From Chionoecetes opilio (lineage: Eukaryota; Arthropoda; Malacostraca; Decapoda; Majidae): 64,000 bases of DNA. Shown here piece after piece: positions 1 to 45,544 of the stretch. Both the position numbers and the translations under genes were made by a program. The stretch covers positions 1-64,000 of the forward strand of contig JACEEZ010003851.1 in NCBI GenBank assembly GCA_016584305.1, in the 5' to 3' direction. Within the stretch, counting starts at the first letter, position 1. Each line of letters begins with the position of its first letter. Below the pieces are notes generated by a model. It made no database searches. It was not told the DNA's origin and worked only from the letters and a program-made list of their open reading frames with translations.

Positions 1-299
1 AGTAGTAGTTAGGTTAGTAGTAGGTCAGGGAATAGTAGATAGTGTATACGGGATAAGTAAGTAGTAGGGTAGTAGTAGTAGTAATGTAAGTAGTTTTATC
101 TTTCTATTAGCCCAGTCATACAGTAGTACAGAAATATAGGCAAGAAAATAGAGCTGTATATTATAACTATAGCTAAAAGTATACCCTCTATAACTAGCAT
201 GGACCCCCCTCTATCTCAGATCCTAAAAGCTCCTCCTGCCAGCTGGGAGTAACACTAAGAGTATGGGAGAACACAAGCTATATTGATTATCCTATTGAC

Positions 300-390
300 A
301 ACATGGTGAACATTAGTAAGAGAGGGGGGGAGAGAAAGAGAGAGGGGGAGAGAAAGAGAGAGGGGGAGAGAAATAGAGAGCAAGAGAAAT

Positions 391-427
<37 letters not shown>

Positions 428-760
428 GAATGACAGACAAACAGAGAAATAAAAAGAAAGACAGGCAGACAGAGAAAAAGTCAGACAGACATACAGAGAA
501 AGACACACACACAGACAGGCAGACAGACAGAGGAAGGGTGAGAGAAAAAGAGACAGACGGAGACAGAGAAACACACACATACAGACAGGCAGACAGACAG
601 ACAGAGGAAGGGTGAGAGAAAAAGAGACAGACAGAAAGACACACACACAGACAGGCAGACAGACAGACAAAGACACACACACAGACAGACAAAGACACAC
701 ACACAGACAGGCAGACAGAGACAAAGACACACACACACACAGACAAAGCAATAATAAAAA
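300..760. repeat. AG and ACAG/AGAC microsatellite
   Basis: The block begins with GA-rich tracts and then passes into interleaved ACAG and AC repeats. Open frames here are shadows of the repeat. It lies downstream of the kinesin stop codon. Confidence 0.9.
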
Positions 761-896
761 GCTAAGAGTAAAGTAAAATACCTTTGTAAATAAATGCATG
801 TAGATAAGTATGTGTTTGTATACGAATCAACCATTATGCAGAGACTTAAACATACATATGCGCGTACAGACAACACACACACACACACACACACCC

Positions 897-32226
<31,330 letters not shown>

Positions 32227-32364
32227 GGTGCTAGACTCCTCGATTCACCTTCAACAACTAATAAAAACACTAAAAGAGGGATAATTCACCTCAATTAGGC
32301 GTGAAATAAGGCCAAAAACACCTTTCACTCGTACGCCCCAGCTCTGTAATGGCGACTCTCAAAT

Positions 32365-32515
32365 CAAACCCACCAATAAGAAGCCTTGCGTTCCCTTTAA
32401 CTCCCTCGGCCAATCAGCGGCCTTCTCTTTAACTCCCTCGGCCAATCAGCGGCCTTCTCTTTAACTCCCTCGGCCAATCAGCGGCCTTCCCTTAACTCCC
32501 TCGGCCAATCACAGC
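32365..32515 (-). promoter_or_regulatory. Putative kinesin-5 promoter with five inverted CCAAT boxes
   Basis: Plus-strand CCAAT lies at 32373, 32410, 32442, 32474 and 32505, so ATTGG reads toward the kinesin start, 147-283 bp upstream of its ATG. The last four sit in near-identical ~32 bp repeats containing GGCCAATCAGCGG. Spacings are 37, 32, 32 and 31 bp. NF-Y binding to two or three CCAAT boxes about 31-33 bp apart is the known design of G2/M promoters in animals. That this drives the kinesin gene is inferred from position; no TATA box was seen. Confidence 0.55.
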
Positions 32516-32639
32516 AGCCCGCGACAGCCTGACTCTTCATCAAAATATATATATAAGAACATAAGAAAGAAAATAAGAAATAAAGAACAGAAGAAAAGAA
32601 AGGATATGATATAAGAACATAAGGAAGCTATAATAGGCT

Positions 32640-33085
32640 CCTCACCCCTTCACCCCCCTTCGATAACACCCCTTCACAGACCCTCCCCTCACCCCTTCAC
32701 ACACACACACACACCCTCACCCCTTCACACACCCTCCCCTCACCCCTTCACACCCACACCCCTCCTCACCCCATCACACACCCTCCCCTCACCCCTTCAC
32801 ACACACACACACACCCTCACCCCTTCACACACCCTCCCCTCACCCCTTCACCCCCCCTTCGATAACACCCCTTCACAGACCCTCCCCTCACCCCTTCACC
32901 CCCACTTCGATAACACCCCTTCACACCCCCTCCCCTCACTTCGATAACACCCCTACAACACCATTACATAAGGAAGCTACAAGAGGCTCCTCACCCCATC
33001 ACACACCCACCCTCACCCCTTCACACACCCTCCCCTCACCCCTTCACACACCCTCCCCTCACCCCTTCACCCACCTCGATAACAC
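32640..33085. repeat. CCCTTCACACACCCTCCCCT repeat
   Basis: Irregular units of CACCCCTTCACACACCCTCC and CTTCGATAACACCCC upstream of the kinesin promoter. No gene signal. Confidence 0.88.
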
Positions 33086-33205
33086 CCCTACAACACCATT
33101 ACATAAGAACATAAGGAAGCTACAAGAAGCCGTGAGACCTACACGTGGTAGTTCCTGTTACTTAACACTACCTACATCCACCTTTCATCCCCATCCATAA
33201 CACAG
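33085..33205 (-). mobile_element. LINE 3' end fragment
   Basis: AAGAACATAAGGAAGCTACA, ACCTACACGTGGTAGTTCCT and TCATCCCCATCCATAACAC match the tail of the 58420-59105 LINE. Confidence 0.65.
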
Positions 33206-33304
33206 TCTACCGTCAACAACACTATAGTCGCCACTGCACTAATGTCGCCAGGTGCCATATATCACGAATGTTAGAATCACTAGACTTGTATCTACATTTG
33301 TATA

Positions 33305-33576
33305 GGTAAAGACGGGGGCATACGCGTGGCCTCGGTGCTCATCTCCGTAGCATTAGCCCTTGAGCCTGTGGTACTACCCCGGGACACAGGGCTAGTGTGA
33401 CACCCGGGTTACCACAGTTACCTTCCCCAGGTTTCCCCAGGTACCCATTTATCAACCATCCCAGAAAGGAAGGATGAACAGCTGATAGGGCTGCACGCCG
33501 ACTGCCCTGGCCGGGATTCGAACCAGAGCCTGCAGATTCGTAGCCAGGCACGCTAGCCACTACACCACGCAGGCGA
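33305..33576 (-). mobile_element. tRNA-derived SINE, second copy
   Basis: Same family as 8215-8483, including the GGATTCGAACC B box region and GTGTAGTGGCTAGCG A box on the minus strand. Confidence 0.75.
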
Positions 33577-33891
33577 CACTTATATAACATAAGCATAACC
33601 TTGCATAACATAAGAACATAAGGAAGCTACAACAGGCAACTTCTTGCCTGAAAAGCTCTGCTTATTATAAAGGCTGGCCTTCTAGTTGTAAACAAACATT
33701 ATTGTCTTTATGTGGCTATTATTAAATGTTTCAAATGTTATAGATATAACTATAGCAGACAAATTAAGTCATAGGTTTAATCCAAAAAAAGAGAGCAAAC
33801 TTACAACTTTATTAAAGAACCAAGTAACTGAGCGAAAAAAGCCAAGAAAAACCCAGATATTTACAGAAAACCCCAGATATTTAGTTGTTTC

Positions 33892-34105
33892 TTAACCCCT
33901 TGAGGCCCAGAACGTAATTTCAATTGTAATTTGGCTACCATAAGACGATTTTTAGTGACTATAAGCAATATTTTATACATCATGACTTGTTTAGTATCCT
34001 TGTCCACTAGCTGATTAAGTATATTAAGCTATTTATCGTAATTTTATGGCACAACAACATAATTTTTTTTATAGCAAAGGAAAGATCTGGGCGTGAAGGG
34101 GTTAA
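33892..34105. mobile_element. TTAA-flanked MITE
   Basis: TTAACCCCTTGAGGCCCAGA to GGGCGTGAAGGGGTTAA, ~214 bp. Complete or near-complete relatives: 15163-15370, 38656-38871, 40863-41075 and 49180-49391. Confidence 0.75.
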
Positions 34106-34195
34106 TGCAGCCTCTGTAAGGGAGTGAGTGAGGAGGGGTGCAAGGGGGGGTGAAGGGGTGAGAAGAGGTGCAGGGGTGTAGGGGTGTCCTGGGGT

Positions 34196-37384
<3,189 letters not shown>

Positions 37385-37443
37385 AGAATTGTCTCTAGCC
37401 TTTCTGTCTCTTCACTACACGTCTAGTTACCTTCCCAGCCGCC
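37385..37443. promoter_or_regulatory. Short bidirectional promoter / 5' UTR interval between MRPS18A and FANCE
   Basis: Only 59 bp separate the two predicted start codons, which diverge. Both transcripts must start inside or across this interval, unless the FANCE leader is spliced: a CAG acceptor-like site with a pyrimidine tract lies just before its ATG. No TATA box is visible. A minus-strand ATG at 37445 opens a 16-codon frame ahead of the MRPS18A start and could act as an upstream ORF. Confidence 0.45.
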
Positions 37444-38039
37444 ATGTGGAGTGAAATGATAACTGAAATCACCATCACCAGAGAAAATAAAGCAGTTACG
37501 AGGATATTTGCTCTAAACTCAGCCAGTCACCAAGAATATTTGAGTGTGGTTACGGTCTAAAAAGTGACAAAAACGAAGATAAGGAGGCAACCACGCTTAC
37601 TATACCCCAAGACACTATAGAACAGCCTGAAAAACCTATAGAAAACCATGATAAACCTATAGAAATACCTGATAAACCTATAGAAAACCATGATAAACCT
37701 ATAGCAACACCTGATAAACCTATAGAAAACCATGATAAACCTATAGCAACACCTGATAACCCAATAATTCAAGAGGAAATAGTTGTAGAAAGCAATGTAA
37801 AGGCTGGGATTGATGTTAGAGCATTACAGAAGGAGTTAATAAGAGCTTTAAATTTTTCTGATGTGTCTGATATCGGGCCGGGCAAGGCGGTGGCCTGTGT
37901 GGCGCTGTGTGGTGATGGCACGGCGGATAAATTAACCGATGATGTGGTGTTGAGGGTGTGTAAGAAGGTGGAGAAGAAGAACATTGGTATGGTGGCTCTA
38001 GTGGGCAAGATACTGCTGCTGCCGAAGGTGTGTGTGTGT

Positions 38040-38081
<42 letters not shown>

Positions 38082-39623
38082 CATATATCAATGTTAAAAT
38101 AAATATTAGCCTCTAATCACCCTGTCACAGTCTGTAATCACCCTTCACCCTGCCAGAACCGCCTTTAACACCCTATACTCACCCTGCACCCTGTTATCCA
38201 TTACCCATCACCCTTCCACAGCCTGTAATTACCCTATACCCTGCCAGAACCACCTTTATCACCCTGCCAGAGCCTCTAATCACCCTACACCCTGTTATCC
38301 ATTATCCATCACCCTTCACCCTGCCAGAACCACTTTAACACCCTGCCACAGCCCACACTCACCCTGCTTCCCCTGTCACAGCTGTACCACCTCACCAGCA
38401 AGCTCACCACGCCTGTCATGGATTGCCTCAAGCAGCTGTTGGAGGTCCACGCAGCGGTCGTGATAGACAGCTGCCTCCTGCCTCTCCTTAGCCTCCTGCC
38501 CAGCCTTCAGGAACATCACAAGGACATCATACAGCACCTCGCGCCCCTATGTGCCCCTCGCCTCGCTACTTGCTTGCTCAGGTGAAGATTTTGATGTGTT
38601 CTTACCTATTATCTATACTATTACTATCTATTATCTACTCTATCTATTGATTGATTTAACCCCATGAGACCCAGAGCGTAATTTCCTTTGTAATTTGGGT
38701 ACCATAAGACGATTTTCAGTGACTATAAGCAATATTTTATAGCTATGACCTGTTTAGTATCCTTCTCCACTAACTAATTTGGTATATTCAGTGACTTTTC
38801 TAAATTTTATGGCTCGACAACATCCATTTTTTTTTTATAGCAAAGGAAAGATCTGGACGTGAAGGGGTTGACTGACTGATGTGCAAATATTAACTTTTTT
38901 CTTCATTTCCTTCTCACCCCAAAACTCAGCACATATTCAGAGCGTCTTGACACAGACCTGCCAATCTTCCAACTGTTGTGCGAGTGTGCCGACTTCAGAG
39001 CCACAGACACACACACAGCGGCCCTGGCAGTGCTGACCCGGCTAGCACCTCAGCACCACACCAGCACTAAGTTCGGCCAGTGCCTCTTGAGTGTGCTGAG
39101 AAGGTAAGGGGCGAGCTGATAAAAGTTTGTCATGGGGTAGTAAGTGTGGAGTCAATAGGGAGTTTTAAAAGGAGGATGGACAGTGTTATGGATGGGGATG
39201 AAAGGTGGATGTAGGTAGTGTTAAGTAACAGGAACTACCACGTGTAGGTCTCCCAGCCTCTTGTAGCTTCCTTATGTTCTTATGTAATGGTGTTGTAGGG
39301 GGTTATCGAGGTGTGTGAAGGGGTGAGGAGCCTATTATAGCTTCCTTTATGTTCTTTGTCGTACTTCTATACTGTACTGTAGGGGTGTTATCGAGGTGGG
39401 GGTGAAGGGGTAAGGCTGTGTGTGAAGGGGATAGGAAGGGTGTGTGTGAAGGGGTGAGGAGGGGTGATGAGCCTCTTGTATTTATTTTCTTGTACTTATG
39501 TTCTTCAGGTATGGGCCACACCTGCAGGAGCTCAAAGGCTTCAGGTTTGTAGTGAACAGCCATGCTTCAAGTCTGAGGAAGTTAGTGGAGATGCAGATGA
39601 AGAAACTGGAGAAAATAAAGTGA
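37444..39623 (+). CDS. FANCE: Fanconi anaemia group E (FANCE)-like protein, 4 exons, one frameshift
   Basis: FANCE belongs to the nuclear Fanconi core complex and bridges it to FANCD2 during crosslink repair. Exons: 37444-38027, 38382-38581, 38930-39103, 39509-39623 with canonical splice sites. After a poorly conserved N-terminal part come about seven copies of a 7-residue coding repeat (KPIENHD/KPIATPD), then a helical-repeat C-terminal domain: LTDDVVLRVCKK, LVGKILLLPK, LTSKLTTPVMDCLKQLL, VIDSCLLPLLSLLP, TKFGQCLLSVLRRYGPHLQ, ending KLVEMQMKKLEKIK. The KFG-LL-V--RY block and the L-S--P-- helix match the FANCE C-terminal fold as I recall it. Exon 1 changes frame once between 37491 and 37557. 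Restoring one base makes all four exons add up to 357 residues, against 536 in human. A misplaced first exon could also explain this. Confidence 0.72.
37631..37757 (+). repeat. In-frame 21 bp coding tandem repeat in FANCE
   Basis: The repeat is a 21 bp unit encoding KPIENHD, KPIEIPD or KPIATPD, about six to seven copies, inside FANCE exon 1. It forms a flexible acidic, proline-containing linker before the helical domain. Units differ by coding substitutions only, with no frame loss, which supports translation here. Confidence 0.8.
38656..38871. mobile_element. TTAA MITE in FANCE intron 2
   Basis: TTAACCCCATGAGACCCAGA to GGACGTGAAGGGGTTGA, same family as 33892-34105. Confidence 0.72.
39120..39285 (+). 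mobile_element. LINE 3' end fragment in FANCE intron 3
   Basis: AGTTTTAAAAGGAGGATGGA, GGATGAAAGGTGGATGTAGG, AACTACCACGTGTAGGTCTC and the TTCTTATGT tail, followed by GGGTGTTATCGAGGTG repeats to about 39500. Confidence 0.65.
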
Positions 39624-39714
39624 TGGTGGTGGTGATTGAGAGTAATGTTGATGAATGATGGAGGAAACTGAATTAAGAAAATGTGGATGAAGGAGCTGAG
39701 TACAGTGTGGGTTA

Positions 39715-40566
39715 TGGTCATTTCGCCACAGTCAATTCGCCACAGACATTTCGCCAATGTAAGAGTAAATTCGCCCACACGTCATTCGCCCACAAGCATT
39801 TCGCCCACATGTAAGAGTCATTCGCCCACTGTAAGAGTCAATCGCCCATGTAGAGTCAATTCGCCCACATGTAAGGGTCAATTCGCCCATGTAGAGTCAA
39901 TTTGCCCACGTAGAGTCAATTCGCCCACTGTAAGAGTCAATTCGCCACATGTAAGAGTCATTCGCCCACATGTAGAGTCAATTCGCCCATGTAAGAGTCA
40001 TTCGCCCACGTGAAGAGTCATTCGCCACATGTAAGAGTCAATTCGCCACATGTAGAGTCAATTCGCCACATGTAAGAGTCAATTCGCCCACATGTAAAGT
40101 CAATTCGCCCACATGTAGAGTCAATTCGCCCAGTGTAAGAGTCAATTCGCCCACATGAAGATCATTCGCCCACATGTAAGTCAATTCGCCACATGTAAGA
40201 GTCAATTCGCCACAGTAAGAGTCAATTCGCCCACGTGTAGAGGTCAATCGCCCCAGTAGAGTCAATTCGCCCACATGTAGTCAATTCGCCCACATGTAGA
40301 GTCAATTCGCCCACATGTAGAGTCAATTCGCCCACATGTAAGAGTCAATTCGCCCACATGTAAGAGTCAATTCGCCCACATGTAAGAGTCAATTCGCCCA
40401 CAGGATCCATGTCAAGGAGTCATGTAACTATATCTTCCTCTGGCAGAAATGGAATGAACCACCAGTAACCTTGGGCGAAATGACTCCATAGTGGGCGAAT
40501 TGACCTGTGGGCGAAATGACTCCATGGTGTGGCGAAATGGCATGTGGGCGAAATGACCGGATACCC
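39715..40566. mobile_element. TIR element built of GTCAATTCGCCCACATG repeats
   Basis: About 28 units of AGTCAATTCGCCCACATGTA, flanked by GGTCATTTCGCC at the left and GGGCGAAATGACC at the right, where several units are inverted (40468-40566). The ~25 bp units are degraded by many short deletions. Confidence 0.65.
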
Positions 40567-40862
40567 AGTGGTGAGAGTAAGGAGAGGGAGAAACTGGAGT
40601 AAAATGAATTGAATTGAATTAGTGCCAAAATAAGGAAATGTGTCTGGAGTACGGTAAAGGAAGTGATGGTGATGATTAAATTGATGATGATGGGAGTAAT
40701 ATAGTGATGATAAGAGATGGTGTGATGATGAAAATGAAAAATGTGATGAGAATTTGAGAAAGATGTGAAAATAAAGTGATGAAAGATAATAGTGATGATT
40801 TAGTGGTGACGTACTCATTGGTGATGTTAACTCAGTAAGGACAGTTGTTAAAGATACAGTTG

Positions 40863-41075
40863 TTAACCCCTTCACGCCCAGATCTTTCCATTGCTATATA
40901 AAATCGTCTGTTAGTCATAAAAAAACGAAAAGTAACAGAATATACCATATTAGTTAGTGGACAAGGCTACTAAACAGGTCATAGCTATAAAATATTGCTT
41001 ATATTCATTAAAAAAATCGTCAAATGGTGGCCCAAATTACAATGGAAATTACGTTCTGGAGTCTCAAGGGGTTAA
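40863..41075. mobile_element. TTAA MITE downstream of FANCE
   Basis: TTAACCCCTTCACGCCCAGA to CTCAAGGGGTTAA, reverse orientation relative to 33892. Confidence 0.75.
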
Positions 41076-41194
41076 ATGATAGTTGTTAAATGATACAGTT
41101 GTTAAATGATTATAGGATTAGATTGGTGGAAATGCAAATAAAAAAACAGGAACTACTAGTGTGTGCTCTTTGTAATTCTGTACCTGCTACTCTC

Positions 41195-41375
41195 TCTCTC
41201 TACCACAGCACATTTCATCCCCTTCTCCCTTTCATTATCTCTTTCTCTATCTCTTTATATCATAGCTCTCTCTCTCTCTCTCTACCACAGCACATTTCAT
41301 CCCCTTCCCTCCCTTCCATTCTCTCTCTCTCTCTCTCTCTCTCCCACACAGCATATCTCATCCCCTTCTCCCTTC

Positions 41376-41462
<87 letters not shown>
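41195..41462. repeat. (CT)n tract
   Basis: CT repeats interrupted by CACAGCACATTTCATCCCCT. The mirrored (GA)n tract at 41715-41878 has the complementary interruption, so the pair could form a hairpin around NDUFB1 exon 2. Confidence 0.9.
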
Positions 41463-41465
<3 letters not shown>

Positions 41466-41621
41466 AACCCCTCAGGACACAAAAAACCACAAATAACACA
41501 TGATATAATTTACTTCTCTTTCTCTTCACTCATGGTCAATACACAAGCAATTCTGTACAAGGTGTGTGTGTGTGTGTGTGTGTTTGCTGCCACACACTGA
41601 CGGGGGGGAGGTCAGGTCAGG

Positions 41622-41722
41622 TCAGGGCCAGGAGGGCTGTTCACCGGGACCCATCTCTCTGCCGTATAGCGCTGACTTGTCTCTGGGGAGGAATATAAGA
41701 ACATGAGGAAGCTATATGGGGA

Positions 41723-41804
<82 letters not shown>

Positions 41805-41835
41805 GAAGGGAGGGAAGGGGATGAGATATGCTGTG

Positions 41836-41881
<46 letters not shown>

Positions 41882-42244
41882 ACAGGAGAACCTCGTTTAT
41901 CCGGCACCCACGGGGGGGAGCGCATGCCGGATAACTCATTTTGCCGTTGTTTTGAGAGTTACTCTTATGGAATCGCCCAAATTCCTTTTTTTTTTTTTTT
42001 TTTTTTTTTTTTCTTTTTCTTTTTCCCATCACAAGGAACTGGCCAAGGGCACAACAAAAATGGGTAATACAAAGCCCACTTAGTTGCCAGTCCCTATAAA
42101 GAAGACAGTAAGAGAATAAAATAAAAAAGAGGGGTGAGCCAATTTAGTTCGGGAGGTGTCTTGTTACTCTTATTTTGAAAAGATGTAAGTCATAGGAAAG
42201 TGGAAAAATAGAAACAGGAAGAGAGTTCCAGAGTTTATCAGTGG

Positions 42245-42287
<43 letters not shown>

Positions 42288-42829
42288 CCTGGGTCGATTA
42301 GTGCCGTTGTTTTGAGGCTGCCGTTGTTTTAAATGCCGGTTAAATGAGGTTCTCCTGTAAAGAGATAGAGAAAGAGAAAATGGAAGGGAGGGAAGGGGAT
42401 GAGAGAGAGAGAGAATGAAAGGGAGAAGGGGATGAAATGTGCTGTAGTAGATAGATAAATAGAAGGCTTGAAATACACACACACACACACACACATTTTA
42501 TATCTGTTAATTCTATAATTTAAATTTATATTTTTTTTTTTTTATATATATTTCATTAGGGTCTATTTGATTTTTCATATTTTTATTATTATTTATTATT
42601 ATTATTATTATGTATTATTATTATTTTTTTAATAGTCTACTACAGTACGATATATATTTTTTTCTTTACATTTTCTCTCTCTCTCTCTCTTTGTGTGTGT
42701 GTCTCACCTGAAGAGTACCATTCTGTTGGTCTCGGTGCGGTCACACAGCGAGCCGAGGAAGTAGCCGAGGATGGGCACGAACACGCCGAGGTAGATGCGG
42801 CGGTCCAACTTAAAGTGCTCGAAAAACAT
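41622..42829 (-). CDS. NDUFB1: NADH dehydrogenase 1 beta subcomplex subunit 1 (complex I MNLL), 60 aa
   Basis: Single-pass accessory subunit of mitochondrial complex I in the inner membrane. Two coding exons: 42708-42829 and 41622-41682, joined at phase 2 inside an Arg codon. The 60 residues show a basic N-terminus (FKLDRR), one hydrophobic segment (IYLGVFVPILGYFLGSL, ~12-28), then CDR..E..RMVLFR and a short tail with LYGREMGPGEQPSWP. This is the family layout: a DR/DK motif after the helix, the 'LT/MV-FR-KS-L' block and a final W. The protein is too short to be found as a single open frame. A strong pyrimidine tract and AG lie 6 bases before the ATG, so the leader is spliced. The intron holds AG/CT microsatellites and a TIR element. 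Confidence 0.86.
41881..42359. mobile_element. TIR element, second copy with different cargo
   Basis: Same ends as 25618-26651, TACAGGAGAACCTCGTTTAT and GAGGTTCTCCTGTA. The inside is a T-run, the short interspersed sequence also seen at 19003, and a ~43 A run. It lies in the NDUFB1 intron. Confidence 0.75.
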
Positions 42830-42904
42830 CTTGACGCTGAAACAAAAAAATAACCTTATATAGCTATAGTTCTTATATGCGAGGGTTATAGTATAGAGTA
42901 GGGG

Positions 42905-43882
42905 ATGCAGTCAGTTCGTACACAAGTTGTTTCGTACACCAAAAAGTTGTTTCGTAGTCAATATGAAACCATGGTAAAACTTAAGAACATAGGCTCCACC
43001 CCCTATCTTCTTCTTCTTATAGCCAACAAGCTTGGGGACATGGTGGGAACCGGGGTTTTGGGTGGGGGAGCACACACATAAGGGAAATATGGCCCCCCAC
43101 AAAAAAATCCCTAAAATAGGGAAATTTCACCTAGTTCAAGACTTTATCGGGGCCATATTTCCCTTATGTGTGTGCTCCCCCACCCAAAAACCCCGGTTTC
43201 CACCATGTTCCCAAGCTTGCTGCCTATAAGAAGAAAATAGGAGGTTGAGCCTCGATTCTAAAGATGACAAAACTCTACAGACCTAACCTAGCACCCCTCC
43301 TCGAGCCCCTCGTGCTGTGCACTAACCTAACCTGCCCTAAGCTAACGGGGGGGGCTCTGACCCCCTCGACCCCCCCCCGTGCTGTGCATTAACCTGACCT
43401 GACGTAACCTAACCTAACCTACTCTAAGATATCTACTTAGATACGCACTACTTTCTCAAACTCGTCGTCCATTGCGCATCTCGCTGGACTTAGTTTTTTC
43501 AAGAACCTGAAATGTAACATCGGCCCTGCAGGCTAAAGTAAGGATCGGCACTCATTAAAATCTAGACAGATGTGTTAAGGACAGGAAGTATAACACGCAG
43601 AGCAAACATTTGGCTCAGCTTAGCGTGGAGCTTGTTCTGAAGATTTTCCGAAAAAGCCCTATTGTAGGCCAGGAGAAATTAGTCGGTGTCTCTGAAAACG
43701 ACCGCGAAGTCCTCGTCCATTATTACCAGTTTCGTGCCCAGGTTTTGTTAGTAGTTTCGTACACTGATTTGGAGTTTTTTCGTACATACCTGCTATGGTT
43801 TCATATAGACTACGAAATACATTTTTGGTGTACGAATCTACTGGTGTACGAAACAACTTGTGTACGAACTGACTGCATCCCG
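42905..43882. mobile_element. TIR element with ~30 bp ends and an internal hairpin
   Basis: Left ATGCAGTCAGTTCGTACACA continues to AGTTGTTTCGTACACC; the right end is its complement. An inner foldback spans 42980-43255, with ACACACATAAGGGAAATATG in both arms. It sits in the presumed 5' UTR intron of NDUFB1. Confidence 0.75.
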
Positions 43883-44240
43883 AATTAAACCGTGATATAA
43901 AATGATCCTATGGGGTGGGTAGATAGATAGATAGGAAGCATGTTAACCTACCCTCGCCCTGCCATAACTTACACCAGAGGAGGGGGTGAAGGAGAGGGGG
44001 GAGGGGGGGAGGCACTAGGCAGGCAGTCCCGAGTTCGAAGCGTCGGCCGCCTTCTGTGATTTCCAGCGGCGAGTATTGATGAGATCGGCGGCAATTGTGG
44101 AGAAGGTGAAAAGCGGGAACAGGATTACGACCTTATTACGCCTTAACAATGTGATCAGGGGCATTTTAGGGGCCATTAGGGGGCTTGGGGGGCTTCAGGG
44201 GCGCGGCAGTAAGGGTTATTGACTGGCCGGTGGTACTTAC

Positions 44241-44280
44241 ACAACCGATGGACAAGATGGCGCCGGCTGGATGGGCGACG
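44241..44280 (-). promoter_or_regulatory. Probable noncoding first exon and YY1-type site of NDUFB1
   Basis: On the minus strand, GCGCCATCTTGTCCATCGG is followed by a perfect donor GTAAGTACC. The exon would end at 44241 and splice to the acceptor at 42836, just before the NDUFB1 ATG. The CCATCTTG core (AAGATGGCGCC on the plus strand, 44254-44264) matches the YY1 element common at starts of nuclear genes for mitochondrial proteins. The pairing is inferred. Confidence 0.4.
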
Positions 44281-44287
44281 AGCCTAT

Positions 44288-44489
44288 CAATATTTACCTC
44301 ATTCCCTTGTTAAATACTGTGATATATAGATACTAGATAGATAAATAGATAGATATAGATAGATAAGGTAATAGGAAAACTAGAATAGATAGGAGGGAAG
44401 GGTATGTAGCTTTTATTTCTTCTTTCCTTCCGAGCTACTAATCTGTCAATATTTACCTCATTCCCTTATCAAATACTACGGTAGGATAT

Positions 44490-44522
<33 letters not shown>

Positions 44523-45420
44523 ATATAATAGATAGATAGATAAGGTAATAGGAAAACTAGAATAGATAAGAGGAAAGGGTGTATAGCTTTCATTTTTTTT
44601 TTCTTCCAGCTTTCAATATTTACGTCCTTCCCTTGTGAAATACTGTGATATACAGATAGATAGATAAAAGATAGATAGATAATAGATAGATATATAATAG
44701 ATAGATAGATAAAGTAATAGGAAAACTAAAATAGAAAGAAGGGAGAGCTTTTTTTCTTCTTTCCTTGGAGCTAATGTGTCAATATTTACCTCATTCCCTT
44801 GTGAAATACTACGGTAGGATATATAGATAGGTAGATAGATATATAGATAGATAGATAGATAGATAAGGTAATAGGAAAACTAAGATAGATGGGAGGAAAG
44901 GGTATATATAGGAGCTTTCATTTTTTTTCTTTCCTTCCTCTATCAATATTTACGTCATTCCCTTGTGAAATACTGTGATATATGGATAGATAGATGATAG
45001 GTATAGATAGATAGATAGATAGATAATAGGTATAGATAGATAAGGTAATAGGAAAACTAGAATAGATAAGAGGAAAGAGTGTATAGCTTTCATTTTTTTT
45101 TCCTTCCAGCTTTCAATATTTACGTCCTTCCCTTGTTAAATACTGTGATATATAGATAATAGATAATAGATAATAGATAGATAGATAAGGTAATAGGAAA
45201 AAAATAGAAAGGAGGGAGAGGTAAATAGGAGCTTTCATTTTTTTCTCTCCTTAGCTCTCTCAATATTTACGTCATTCCCTTGTGAAATACTGTGATATAT
45301 AGTGTATCAGTAAAATAATATAAGTTTATAGTATTGGTGGGTTAGATAAGGTAACAGGAAAGCACAAATAGAAGGGAGGAAAGGGCATATATAGGAGCTT
45401 TAATTTTTTCTTACCTATAA
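44288..45420. repeat. ~165 bp satellite with internal GATA microsatellite, 7 units
   Basis: TCAATATTTAC recurs at about 44288, 44447, 44613, 44780, 44944, 45113 and 45260. Each unit contains CATTCCCTTGTGAAATACTG, a GATA tract of varying length, and GGTAATAGGAAAACTA. Confidence 0.88.
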
Positions 45421-45544
45421 CTTTCTATGTAACTTTCCATCAGTAATTTATTTGATCAAAGTCTTCAGTAAATGTTCTAATCTATTAAACTCTAAACTAA
45501 AGTAAACTAACTATTAAACTATCTAAGTATCTTTTTCCTTTATC

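Noticed and set aside
33710..33895. 61-codon plus frame starting MWLLLNVSNV
   Set aside because: AT-rich intergenic sequence without homology or splice context.
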